A stretch of DNA of 64,000 nucleotides from Gemmatimonadaceae bacterium (lineage in GTDB: Bacteria > Gemmatimonadota > Gemmatimonadetes > Gemmatimonadales > Gemmatimonadaceae). Position 1 is the first letter of the stretch, and each line of letters begins with the position of its first letter. The DNA is taken from the NCBI GenBank assembly GCA_016720905.1, contig JADKJT010000016.1, forward strand, positions 62,001 through 126,000. Direction: 5' to 3'. The notes under the pieces were generated by a model. It had not been told where the DNA came from. It saw only the letters and a program-made list of their open reading frames with translations, and made no database searches. Shown here in pieces: positions 53,983-62,084 of this stretch. The position numbers and the translations under genes were made by a program.

Positions 53983-55338
53983 TTGCGTCCCGTTCCCGCC
54001 TCTCACTTCGGGGAGCCTGTGCAGCGCGTCATTCGTCGCATCGGCGCGTTGGTTGGTGCGCTTGCCGTTGCCATCATGGTCTTCGTGGTCGCCGCCTCAC
54101 TCGACCTGGGCGTGCTGCCGCTGGCGGTGATGGCCCTGGCCGCATTTCTGGTGAGCGGATACGCTCTGCTGCGGTTCAGCCTGCGCTTTGACACGTCGCC
54201 GGCAGTGCAGGGCGACCGGCGCGTTCCGGTGTGGCGATGGCTGGTTGGCGGTGCGGCGGCATACGCCATGGCCGCACAGTTGCTGGTGGGCACGGCTCCG
54301 TCTCACGATGTGGTGGCCCCGACGCCGACGCCCGACACGAAGTTCTGGACCCTGGGCAATGGGTCGCGTATCGCGTACGAGGTAGCGCCCGCAACGGGCG
54401 CGTCGCGGCACGCGCCCATCGTGGTGCTGCATGACGGTCCGGGAATGCCGGTGCTGCCGTTCCTGCATGCGCTGGGAAAGCGCCCGCTGGACTTCGTGCG
54501 TGACGACGGATACGACGTGTACTACTACGACCAATTGGGCGCCGGGTTGTCCGGACGTATCGACCTGACCGCCGCACCACCGTACACAGTGGCCCGTCAC
54601 GTTGCCGATCTTGAGGAGATTCGGCGAACGCTCAACGTCCCGAAGATGGTCCTGTTTGGCACCGGATGGGGAGCGACGCTCGCGGTCGACTATCTGGCTG
54701 AGCACGCCGAGCACGTGGAGAAGCTGATTCTCGAATCACCGGTGGCCGTGTGGGCGCCGGCGTGGCCCGACCAGATCAGCCCGACGGCACGTGCGAAGAT
54801 GACGGACGTGCAGGCGTCCGCGCTGGCGGCGTTGCAGCGTCCGCCGCTTCGTCTGGTGCTCGGCCGCATGATGGCTGACTTCAGTCCGCGCGCTGCGCAC
54901 ACCTTCATTGCGGATTGGGAGGGTGATCAGTGGTGGACGAAAACGACGGAAGAGTCCATCCGACTGGGTCAGCCCAACTACACCTGTCATACTGATCCGG
55001 GACAAGGTATTCCGGTGCCCTCGGGGTTGGGGTTCTTCGCCAACAGCTACACACTGGCCGACGCGGTGCGTCGACCTGATATCCGTCCGACACTCGCCAA
55101 AATCCCCACCAGCGCGCTGATCCTGCGCGGGACGTGCGACTACACCGATTGGCGCGTGTCGACGGAATACCTGCGCCTGTTGTCTGGCGCGCACTACGTG
55201 GCAATCCCGGCGGCAGGTCATTTCATCTGGCTTGAGCAGGAGTCGATGTTCGCCGAAGTCGTGCGTGCGTACTTGCGCGGTGAGGCCCTGCCCCTTGAGG
55301 CCTATGACCCCGCGCATCGGATGCCTCTACCGCGATAG
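53983..55338 (+). CDS. Membrane-anchored alpha/beta-hydrolase-fold protein lacking the nucleophile Ser
   Basis: 451 residues with three N-terminal hydrophobic segments (IGALVGALAVAIMVFVVAASL, LAVMALAAFLVSGYALL, WLVGGAAAYAMAAQLLVG). An alpha/beta-hydrolase domain of prolyl-iminopeptidase type follows from ~125: APIVVLHDGPGMP (oxyanion region, normally HGGPG), YYYDQLGAGLSGR, and VADLEEIRRTLNV. At the nucleophile elbow, where the family has G-x-S-W-G, this protein reads FGTGWGATLAVDY, a Gly in place of Ser. The Asp (RGTCDYTDW) and His (AAGHFIWLEQ) of the triad remain. It could be a non-catalytic relative with a binding role. A neighbouring Thr (GTGWG) is unlikely to replace the Ser. Confidence 0.75.
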   Translation: MRPVPASHFGEPVQRVIRRIGALVGALAVAIMVFVVAASLDLGVLPLAVMALAAFLVSGYALLRFSLRFDTSPAVQGDRRVPVWRWLVGGAAAYAMAAQLLVGTAPSHDVVAPTPTPDTKFWTLGNGSRIAYEVAPATGASRHAPIVVLHDGPGMPVLPFLHALGKRPLDFVRDDGYDVYYYDQLGAGLSGRIDLTAAPPYTVARHVADLEEIRRTLNVPKMVLFGTGWGATLAVDYLAEHAEHVEKLILESPVAVWAPAWPDQISPTARAKMTDVQASALAALQRPPLRLVLGRMMADFSPRAAHTFIADWEGDQWWTKTTEESIRLGQPNYTCHTDPGQGIPVPSGLGFFANSYTLADAVRRPDIRPTLAKIPTSALILRGTCDYTDWRVSTEYLRLLSGAHYVAIPAAGHFIWLEQESMFAEVVRAYLRGEALPLEAYDPAHRMPLPR

Positions 55339-55374
55339 CACGCGGGCGAGCGGGCCGCCTAGCGTGGACAGTTC

Positions 55375-56202
55375 GTGTCTGAGAAGGCAAGTTGTCGGTC
55401 CCGCCTCTTGGCCAACAGCCGCCCCCTACCGGACAGGATCCAGAGCCCATTGCCCCCGCTTGCAGACTTCCAGGGACGCGTGGCGATCATCACCGGTGCG
55501 GCGCGCGGCCTTGGTCGCGCCGCCGCAGAACGCTTGCTCGATCGTGGCGCATCGGTTGCGGTCAACGTGCGCGAGCACGCGCGGGCCCAGGCGGTGGCCA
55601 CCGCGCTCGGTGATCGAGCGTTTGCCGTGGCCGGCGACATTACCGCTGACGGCATGCCGAAGGACATTGTGGCGCGCACCGTGGCGCACTTTGGTCGCGT
55701 GGACATCCTCGTCAATAACGCGGCGCTGGCACGATCCACACGCTTCGACGACCTCACCGCCGATGAGTGGCGAACCGCCATGGAAGTAAATCTGACGGCG
55801 CCATTTCTGCTCATGAAGGCGGCGCTGCCAACCATGAAGGCCCAGCAGTACGGGCGCGTGGTGAACGTGTCGTCAACGGCTGGACGTATGGTGAGTACGT
55901 TGGGTGGAGCGCACTACACGGCGTCCAAGACCGGCTTGCTTGGCCTCACACGCGCCGCCGCGAAAGAACTGGGCCCGTTTGGCATCACCGTGAATGCCAT
56001 CTGTCCGGGGATGATCGACACCGAGCTGACGCGCGAGTATGCCACGCGCGAACGGTTGGAGCAGCTGGCGGCGGGCTTCCCGGTGCCGCGCTTGGGAACG
56101 GCCAGTGAAGTGGCCGATTTGATCTGCTTCATTGCGTCCGAAGCGGCCGGCTACATGACCGGCACGGCGCTCGACATCAACGGTGGCGATCTGATGATGT
56201 AG
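55375..56202 (+). CDS. Short-chain dehydrogenase/reductase
   Basis: A classical SDR. GTG 55375 gives 275 residues, but the first ~25 are not SDR-like; a TTG at 55450 would start directly before FQGRVAIITGAARGLGRAAA. Motifs: TGAARGLG (TGxxxGxG cofactor loop), LVNNAALA (NNAG equivalent), VVNVSSTAGRM with the catalytic Ser, and HYTASKTGLLGLTRAAAKEL with the YxxxK pair (Tyr, Lys). The C-terminus (GTALDINGGDLMM) is that of 3-oxoacyl-ACP reductase-like enzymes. Substrate unknown; NADP is more likely than NAD from the general subfamily pattern. Confidence 0.85.
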   Translation: MSEKASCRSRLLANSRPLPDRIQSPLPPLADFQGRVAIITGAARGLGRAAAERLLDRGASVAVNVREHARAQAVATALGDRAFAVAGDITADGMPKDIVARTVAHFGRVDILVNNAALARSTRFDDLTADEWRTAMEVNLTAPFLLMKAALPTMKAQQYGRVVNVSSTAGRMVSTLGGAHYTASKTGLLGLTRAAAKELGPFGITVNAICPGMIDTELTREYATRERLEQLAAGFPVPRLGTASEVADLICFIASEAAGYMTGTALDINGGDLMM

Positions 56203-56240
56203 CATGCATCGTCACCGGAAATGAATCCCAATCAAAACGC

Positions 56241-57476
56241 ATGAACGAAAACACGCGGGTTCTGTTGTCGCTGGGGCTGGCCATAGCGATCGGCATGGCA
56301 ATCGGGGCGACTGGCCATGTCGCGCTCCAGAATGCAGCCGACGCGGTCGGGCCGCTGGGGACGCTGTGGGTGAACGCCATCCGGATGACCGTCATTCCGC
56401 TGGTGGTGTCGTTGCTGATCACCGGGGTCGCGTCCACCTCGGACGTGAGCGCGATCGGTCGCCTGGGCAAGCGCATTCTGGTGGTATTCGTCGCCCTGCT
56501 GGCCGGCACGGCGGCGCTCGTCATGCCTCTGGCGCCGCTGCTCTTCTCGGTATTGCCCAGCGCCGCGGCGTCGCGGCCCTCGCTGCCGCCCGGCGCCACC
56601 GAAGCCGCCAGTCAATTGGTGTCCGGTGGTCAAAGCCAGACGGCGGGCGCCTGGCTGGTCTCGTTGATTCCTTCCAATCCGATCGCCGCGGCGGCGAGCG
56701 GAGCCATGTTGCCCCTGATCATCTTCACCCTGTTGTTTGCCCTGGCCATCGTGCGGGGCACGGCCGAGTCACGCGAACGCCTCTTGCAGTTCTTCGGCGC
56801 CATCGCCGATGCCATGCTGCTGCTGGTGCGCTGGGTCGTGCTGCTGGCACCTATCGGCGTGTTTGCCCTGGTGTTGCCGCTGGCGGTGCATGCCGGTGCT
56901 CAATTGGCGGGCGCGATCGGCTTCTACATCGCGGCGTACTCCGTGATGTGCGCAATCTGTGTGGTGCTGCTGTATCCCGTCGCGGCGTTTTTCGGGCACG
57001 TGCCGGTGCGCGCCTATGCCCGGGCGCTGTTGCCGGCGCAACTCATTGCGCTGAGCTCCAGCTCGTCCATTGCCGCTCTGCCCGCGCTGGTCGAAAGCGC
57101 GGACCATCTTGGCCTGTCAAAGCGCGTCACGGGATTTGTGCTGCCGCTGACCGTTTCCACATTCAAGATTGCTGCGCCGGTATCCTGGACCCTTGGTGCG
57201 CTGTTTGTGGGGTGGTTTTTTGGTGTGCCGGTGCACGCACGCGAACTGGCGACCATTGCGTTTGCGGCGGTCTTTCTGTCCTTCGGCGTACCCGGTGTGC
57301 CGCGCGGCGCCTTTATCATGCTCACCCCGTTGTTTCAGGCTATCGGTTTGCCCATTGAAGGCATCGGCATTCTGATTGCGGTGGATGCCATTCCGGATAC
57401 TCTGGCGACGGCCTTGAACGTTTCGGGATATATGGCGGCGACGACCATCGTGGCCAGCGGGGAAACCACCGTCTGA
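56241..57476 (+). CDS. Dicarboxylate/amino acid:cation symporter (DAACS family)
   Basis: 411 residues, strongly hydrophobic, about eight membrane spans plus two hairpin loops. Family marks: LWVNAIRMTVIPLVVSLLIT near the N-terminus, LIPSNPIAAAASGAMLPLIIF, the serine-rich re-entrant loop LIALSSSSSIAALPAL, FVLPLTVSTFKIAAPVSW (counterpart of the NMDGT region, here altered to STFKIAA) and GIGILIAVDAIPDTLATALNV with the Asp that binds the amino group or cation. It takes up glutamate, aspartate or C4-dicarboxylates with Na+ or H+. The replaced NMDGT-like motif suggests a substrate or ion preference different from GltP or DctA. Confidence 0.88.
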   Translation: MNENTRVLLSLGLAIAIGMAIGATGHVALQNAADAVGPLGTLWVNAIRMTVIPLVVSLLITGVASTSDVSAIGRLGKRILVVFVALLAGTAALVMPLAPLLFSVLPSAAASRPSLPPGATEAASQLVSGGQSQTAGAWLVSLIPSNPIAAAASGAMLPLIIFTLLFALAIVRGTAESRERLLQFFGAIADAMLLLVRWVVLLAPIGVFALVLPLAVHAGAQLAGAIGFYIAAYSVMCAICVVLLYPVAAFFGHVPVRAYARALLPAQLIALSSSSSIAALPALVESADHLGLSKRVTGFVLPLTVSTFKIAAPVSWTLGALFVGWFFGVPVHARELATIAFAAVFLSFGVPGVPRGAFIMLTPLFQAIGLPIEGIGILIAVDAIPDTLATALNVSGYMAATTIVASGETTV

Positions 57477-57781
57477 ACGTGGCGGGCACGACTTAAAATA
57501 TTGAACCGCAGGGGACGCCGAGGGCGCAGAGGGTGAATAGCGACTCACGCAGAGAGCATGAACCGCCAAGTGCGCCAAGTTCGCGAAGGTGTACCTCCCG
57601 GTCCTTTGCGTCCTTCGCGTTCTTCGCGGTCAAACCCGTTGGCCTCTTCCACAGGTGCGTCCCCTGCGTCCCCTGCGGTTCAATGTCTTTGCTGAATCGC
57701 GCGGAAGAAGAGAGATTGCAGGAGCAAGAGCCCCGCGCTGTACTGGCGGGTCCCGTCGAGCCACCATCTGGAGCGTTCAGT
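57477..57781. other. Intergenic region filled by nested palindromic repeats
   Basis: 305 bases between the symporter stop and the M14 peptidase start. About two thirds is the nested repeat at 57500-57684. The remaining ~95 bases before ATG 57782 must contain the peptidase promoter. I see no clear promoter boxes or ribosome site. Confidence 0.5.
57500..57684. repeat. Nested double palindrome (dispersed repeat family)
   Basis: Outer arms ATTGAACCGCAGGGGACG (from 57500) and CGTCCCCTGCGGTTCAAT (to 57684) enclose an inner palindrome, roughly 57560-57632, of the GCCAAGTTCGCGAAGG type. Thus one copy combines the two sequence types found separately at 22326 (GCAGGGG) and at 12638/32633 (GCGAAGTTC), as if one repeat had inserted into or grown inside another. 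Confidence 0.75.
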
Positions 57782-60466
57782 ATGTTGCACATCAGCATTC
57801 GTTGCGCGTTGACCACGTGCGTTGCCGCTGCAGGACTCGCCATGCCGCTCGCGCGCACCGCCGCGCAGGCGGGCCCTGTTCCGACACCCGAATCGGTGCT
57901 CGGATTTCCCGTCGGCGCCGACTTCAAGCTGGTCACGTACGACGAATCCATTCGCTACTTCCAGCGACTCGCCGCCACCAGCAACCGCATCAAGCTGCTC
58001 GATGTGGGCAAGACGTCCACGGGCCATGACTGGACGCTGGCCATCATCTCGTCGCCCGAGAATCTCGCCAATCTCGACCGACTGCGCGACATCGCGCAAA
58101 AGCTGGCACATCCGGCCGGACTCACCGACGAACAAGCGCGAGCACTGGCCAGGGAAGGGAAGGCGTTCGTGGATATCAGCGGGGGACTGCACGCCTCGGA
58201 GATCGCGGGTTCACAGCACACCATTCAGCTGGCCTACGACCTCCTGTCGCGCAACGACGACAAGACCAGGGCCATCCTCGGCAGCACGGTACTGATGCTG
58301 TGGCCCTCCATCAATCCCGATGGGCAGAACATCGTGGCCAACTGGTATCGCAAGAACGTGGGCACGCCGTACGAGGTGTCGCCGCTGGACGAGCTGTACC
58401 AGAAGTACATCGGGCACGACAACAACCGCGACGGCTACATGTTGAACGTGGTGGAGTCGCGCGTGGTGGCCCGCACGTGGCGTCAGTGGGAACCCCAGAT
58501 CATCTACGTCCAGCACCAGACGGCGCCATTTCCCACGCGTATCTGGTTGCCGCCGTTTGCGGAACCCATTGCCCCGCGCGTGGCGGGGCTGATGTCGCGC
58601 GAAGTGAACACGATTGGCATGACCATCGCGCAGGCGCTGGAAACCAACGGGCAGATTGGCGCCACGCACATGGGGAAGGGGTTCGACGCCTGGTACCCCG
58701 GATATATCGACTACATGCCCATGCTCCAGAACATCGCGTCGTTTTGGACCGAAACCGCGCTGTTCAATTACGCCACGCCCAAGTTCTATACGGTTGACGA
58801 GTTCCCGCCTGAGTACAGAGATCTGCGGCCGCAGTCGTTGTATGCGAGCCCCTGGCCCGGTGGCTGGTGGCACCTGAAGGATGCCATGGACTACATGGAA
58901 ACGGCGTCCATCGCAGTCCTCGACTATGCGACCAAGTATCGCGAGGAACTGCTGTGGAATCGGTATCAGGCGGGACGGAACGCCATCGCACGCTACGGCA
59001 AGGAGCCGCCGTATGCCTACATCGTGCCGCAGACACAGCGCGATCCTGGTGCGGCCGCCGAGTTGCTCAGGCGGCTGGCGTTCCTGGGTGTCCGGATCTC
59101 CGATCTGTCGCGCGATGCAGTGCACGCGGGGACAAAGTATCCAAAGGGTACGTGGGTGATTCCCATGGACCAGGAGTACGCCGAGTTGGTCCGGCAGTTG
59201 TTTGAAAAGCAGGAATATCCCGACTTGAAAGACGATGACGGCGGACCGGAGCCGCCGTATGACGCAGCCGGATGGACGCTGCCATACCAAATGGATGTGC
59301 GGGTGCTCGAGGCGCGGGTGCCGCTCACCACAGACTTTCGGGCGGCCATGCAGGCCGTACAGGGCAAGACCGTAGAGCTATCGCTGCCCAGTGCACCGTT
59401 CGCCACCAACGCCATGGCGGCCGGCATCTCGCCGCCACCAGCACGCATAACCGGTGTTGGCACCGCACTGGCCGTCGACCCCGCACAGAACGACGCATTC
59501 CGACTGGTGAATCGGGCGTTGGCAGAAGGCGGTGCTGTACGCGTTGGCGGCGGTCGGTACGTCGTGTCGGGCGTGCCAACCTCCAGGTTGGAGGGATGGG
59601 CCACTGAGTTGTCACTACGGGCCGAACGTCGTGCCGGGTCTGATCCGGCGGGCGCGGCTGTCCGTTCGCGCGTGGCCCTGTACAAGTCGTTGTCACCCAG
59701 CATGGACGAAGGCTGGACCGAGTGGTTGCTCGACCAGTACGAGTTCAAGTACACGGTGATTACCAATACCGATTTCGCAGCCGGTGATCTGGGGGCACGG
59801 TTTGATGTGATCCTGTTCGCCTCGGATCGCGCGCGCACCATCACCGACGGTTTCGGCAAGGGCCGTGTGCCGCCAGCGATGGATGGTGGCCTGGGCACCG
59901 AGGGTGTTCGCGCACTCGACGAATTCGTGCGGAAAGGGGGGACCATGGTGGCGATCAACAGCAGCGCAGTGTTCGCGATTGATGCGCTGCACTTGCCCGT
60001 CAAGAACAGCGTCAAGGGGGTGGCGTCGAAGGATTTCTTTGCCAGCGGCTCCATCCTCGAAGTGACGACCGACCCAGCGCACCCCATGATGGCGGGCATG
60101 CCGGAGCGTGCCAAGGTGTTCGTGGATCAGAGCCCGGTGTTCAGCGCACTCGACGGATTTGAAGGCAGTGTGTTGGCGCGATACGCCAAGGAAGGATCGC
60201 CGTTGCTGTCTGGGTATCTGCTGGGTGAGAAGTACTTGCAGGGCAACGCCGCGGCGATGGACGTGAAGCACGAGCGAGGCCATGTGGTGCTGATTGGCTT
60301 CCGCCCGCAGTGGCGCGGGCAACCGTTCGGCACCTTCCGCGTGATGTTCAACGCGGCGTTCTATAGCCGCGAGGTGGCGGAGATGGTCAAGTCGCCGCCG
60401 AGGGGTGGCGGGGCGGCAAAAGGGACGGCATCCACGGCCGTGCAGCCGGGGAAGAAGGTACCGTGA
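57782..60466 (+). CDS. Exported M14 family zinc carboxypeptidase
   Basis: 894 residues from ATG 57782, which opens a signal peptide (MLHISIRCALTTCVAAAGLAM); the open frame further upstream is repeat DNA. The M14 domain (~45-400) has the zinc motif HxxE in GGLHASEIAGSQH, preceded by DVGKTSTGHDWTLAIIS, and WPSINPDGQNIVANWY. A later His in YVQHQTAPFPTR may be the third ligand. The C-terminal half includes a Rossmann/glutamine-amidotransferase-like region (FDVILFASDRARTITDGF, ALDEFVRKGGTMVAINSSA) typical of long bacterial M14 proteins. It cleaves C-terminal residues of peptides or acts on murein peptides. Ten bases separate it from the GHL10 gene. Confidence 0.88.
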   Translation: MLHISIRCALTTCVAAAGLAMPLARTAAQAGPVPTPESVLGFPVGADFKLVTYDESIRYFQRLAATSNRIKLLDVGKTSTGHDWTLAIISSPENLANLDRLRDIAQKLAHPAGLTDEQARALAREGKAFVDISGGLHASEIAGSQHTIQLAYDLLSRNDDKTRAILGSTVLMLWPSINPDGQNIVANWYRKNVGTPYEVSPLDELYQKYIGHDNNRDGYMLNVVESRVVARTWRQWEPQIIYVQHQTAPFPTRIWLPPFAEPIAPRVAGLMSREVNTIGMTIAQALETNGQIGATHMGKGFDAWYPGYIDYMPMLQNIASFWTETALFNYATPKFYTVDEFPPEYRDLRPQSLYASPWPGGWWHLKDAMDYMETASIAVLDYATKYREELLWNRYQAGRNAIARYGKEPPYAYIVPQTQRDPGAAAELLRRLAFLGVRISDLSRDAVHAGTKYPKGTWVIPMDQEYAELVRQLFEKQEYPDLKDDDGGPEPPYDAAGWTLPYQMDVRVLEARVPLTTDFRAAMQAVQGKTVELSLPSAPFATNAMAAGISPPPARITGVGTALAVDPAQNDAFRLVNRALAEGGAVRVGGGRYVVSGVPTSRLEGWATELSLRAERRAGSDPAGAAVRSRVALYKSLSPSMDEGWTEWLLDQYEFKYTVITNTDFAAGDLGARFDVILFASDRARTITDGFGKGRVPPAMDGGLGTEGVRALDEFVRKGGTMVAINSSAVFAIDALHLPVKNSVKGVASKDFFASGSILEVTTDPAHPMMAGMPERAKVFVDQSPVFSALDGFEGSVLARYAKEGSPLLSGYLLGEKYLQGNAAAMDVKHERGHVVLIGFRPQWRGQPFGTFRVMFNAAFYSREVAEMVKSPPRGGGAAKGTASTAVQPGKKVP

Positions 60467-60476
60467 CCGACGTCAT

Positions 60477-62033
60477 ATGCTGACCCGTCGACGCTGGTGC
60501 GTGGTTGCACTGGCAGGCGCCGTCGCGATGCCCGCGGCTGCGCCGGCGCAGCCATCCGCACTTCCTCCGGAGTTTACGCGCGAGTTCCGCGGGGTGTGGG
60601 TGGCCAGTGTTGCCAATATCGACTGGCCCTCCAAGCCCGGGCTCTCGTCGTGGCAACAGCAATCCGAATTGCTGCAGATACTTGATCGTGCACGCACGCT
60701 GAACCTGAACGCGGTGTTGCTCCAGGTCAGGCCCTCCGCCGATGCGCTGTACGCGTCGCGCCTGGAACCGTGGTCGGCGTATCTCACCGGCGTCGAGGGG
60801 CGCGCGCCAGAGCCGTATTACGATCCACTGACCTTCGCCGTGCGCGAGGCGCACGCGCGCGGCCTTGAGCTGCATGCGTGGTTCAATCCGTACCGGGCGC
60901 GACATCCCAGTGCAACCAGTCCGGCGGCGCACACGCACATCAGTGTCACGCATCCGCAGCTGGTGCGCACGTATGGGAAGTACCTGTGGATGGACCCGGG
61001 CGAGCCGGCGGTGCTCAAGCGTACGCTCGACGTGATGCTGGACGTCGTGAAGCGGTACGACGTGGATGGCATTCATATCGATGACTATTTCTATCCGTAT
61101 CCGGAACCCGGGCCGGACCAACTCGACGTGCCGTTCCCGGATTCAACCAGCTATGCGCGCTACCGGCGTCGCGGCGGCACGCTGGGCTTGAGCGACTGGC
61201 GTCGGCACAACGTCGATACGCTGGTACAATTGCTCTATCGTCGTACCAAATCCCTCAAACCCTGGGTGAAGGTGGGGATCAGTCCGTTCGGTATCTGGCG
61301 TCCCGGAAATCCGGAGCAGATCAAGGGATTCGACTCGTACGAGAAACTGTACGGCGATTCGCGCCGGTGGCTGCGTGAGGGATGGATTGACTATTTCACA
61401 CCGCAACTCTACTGGCCGATTGCACAGACTCCGCAGGCGTATCCCGTGCTGCTGGACTGGTGGTTGGGCGAAAATGTGAAGGGACGACACCTATGGCCGG
61501 GACACAATGCCAGCCGTGCCGCGGCTGGTGGCACCTGGTCGCCTGATGAATTGAACGCGCAAGTCCGAGCCACGCGTGCCACGGCCGCCACGGGTGATGT
61601 GCTGTTCAGCATGCGCGCCCTGATGTCGGCAAATGCGGTCACTCGCGACAGCGTGAGTGTTGGTGTGGCAACACAACCGCCGCGCCCGGCGGCCGCGGAA
61701 GCGATGGCAGACCGACTGTTCTCGGAACTCTACCGCGCCCCTGCACTGATTCCCGCGTCACCGTGGCTGTCGATGCGCATGCCGCACATGCCACAAGCCG
61801 CGTTGACGCGCGACGCGGCCAGCGGCGACCATGTGCTTCGTATCGTGGCATCGCCACGTGCACGGTGGATCACGGTTCGGGCACTCACTGCCAGTGGCTG
61901 GCAAAGCTTCATTCTCCCGGTGGCGCAACGGACCTTGGTACTGGCACCACGCACAGACCCGGCGCCAACACGCGTGTTGGTGAGCAGTGTCGATCGTTTC
62001 GGTACGGAAAGTCGCCCGCTCGAACTGCACTGA
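60477..62033 (+). CDS. Exported glycosyl hydrolase-like 10 (GHL10) protein
   Basis: 518 residues from ATG 60477 with a signal peptide (MLTRRRWCVVALAGAVAMPA..APAQ). It has the GHL10/DUF187 TIM-barrel: EFRGVWVASVANIDWPSKPG, LNAVLLQVRPSADALY, GLELHAWFNPYRA, KRYDVDGIHIDDYFYP with the acidic strand-end pair, WVKVGISPFGIWR and WIDYFTPQLYWPIA. The last ~100 residues form a beta domain. Related proteins (for example YngK) act on or near peptidoglycan glycan strands. Directly follows the M14 peptidase gene, which suggests joint action on murein or glycopeptides. Confidence 0.9.
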   Translation: MLTRRRWCVVALAGAVAMPAAAPAQPSALPPEFTREFRGVWVASVANIDWPSKPGLSSWQQQSELLQILDRARTLNLNAVLLQVRPSADALYASRLEPWSAYLTGVEGRAPEPYYDPLTFAVREAHARGLELHAWFNPYRARHPSATSPAAHTHISVTHPQLVRTYGKYLWMDPGEPAVLKRTLDVMLDVVKRYDVDGIHIDDYFYPYPEPGPDQLDVPFPDSTSYARYRRRGGTLGLSDWRRHNVDTLVQLLYRRTKSLKPWVKVGISPFGIWRPGNPEQIKGFDSYEKLYGDSRRWLREGWIDYFTPQLYWPIAQTPQAYPVLLDWWLGENVKGRHLWPGHNASRAAAGGTWSPDELNAQVRATRATAATGDVLFSMRALMSANAVTRDSVSVGVATQPPRPAAAEAMADRLFSELYRAPALIPASPWLSMRMPHMPQAALTRDAASGDHVLRIVASPRARWITVRALTASGWQSFILPVAQRTLVLAPRTDPAPTRVLVSSVDRFGTESRPLELH

Positions 62034-62084
62034 TACATCGTTCCCCTCCGGCTGTTCATGTCGCCATCCAACCTCCAATCCCCC

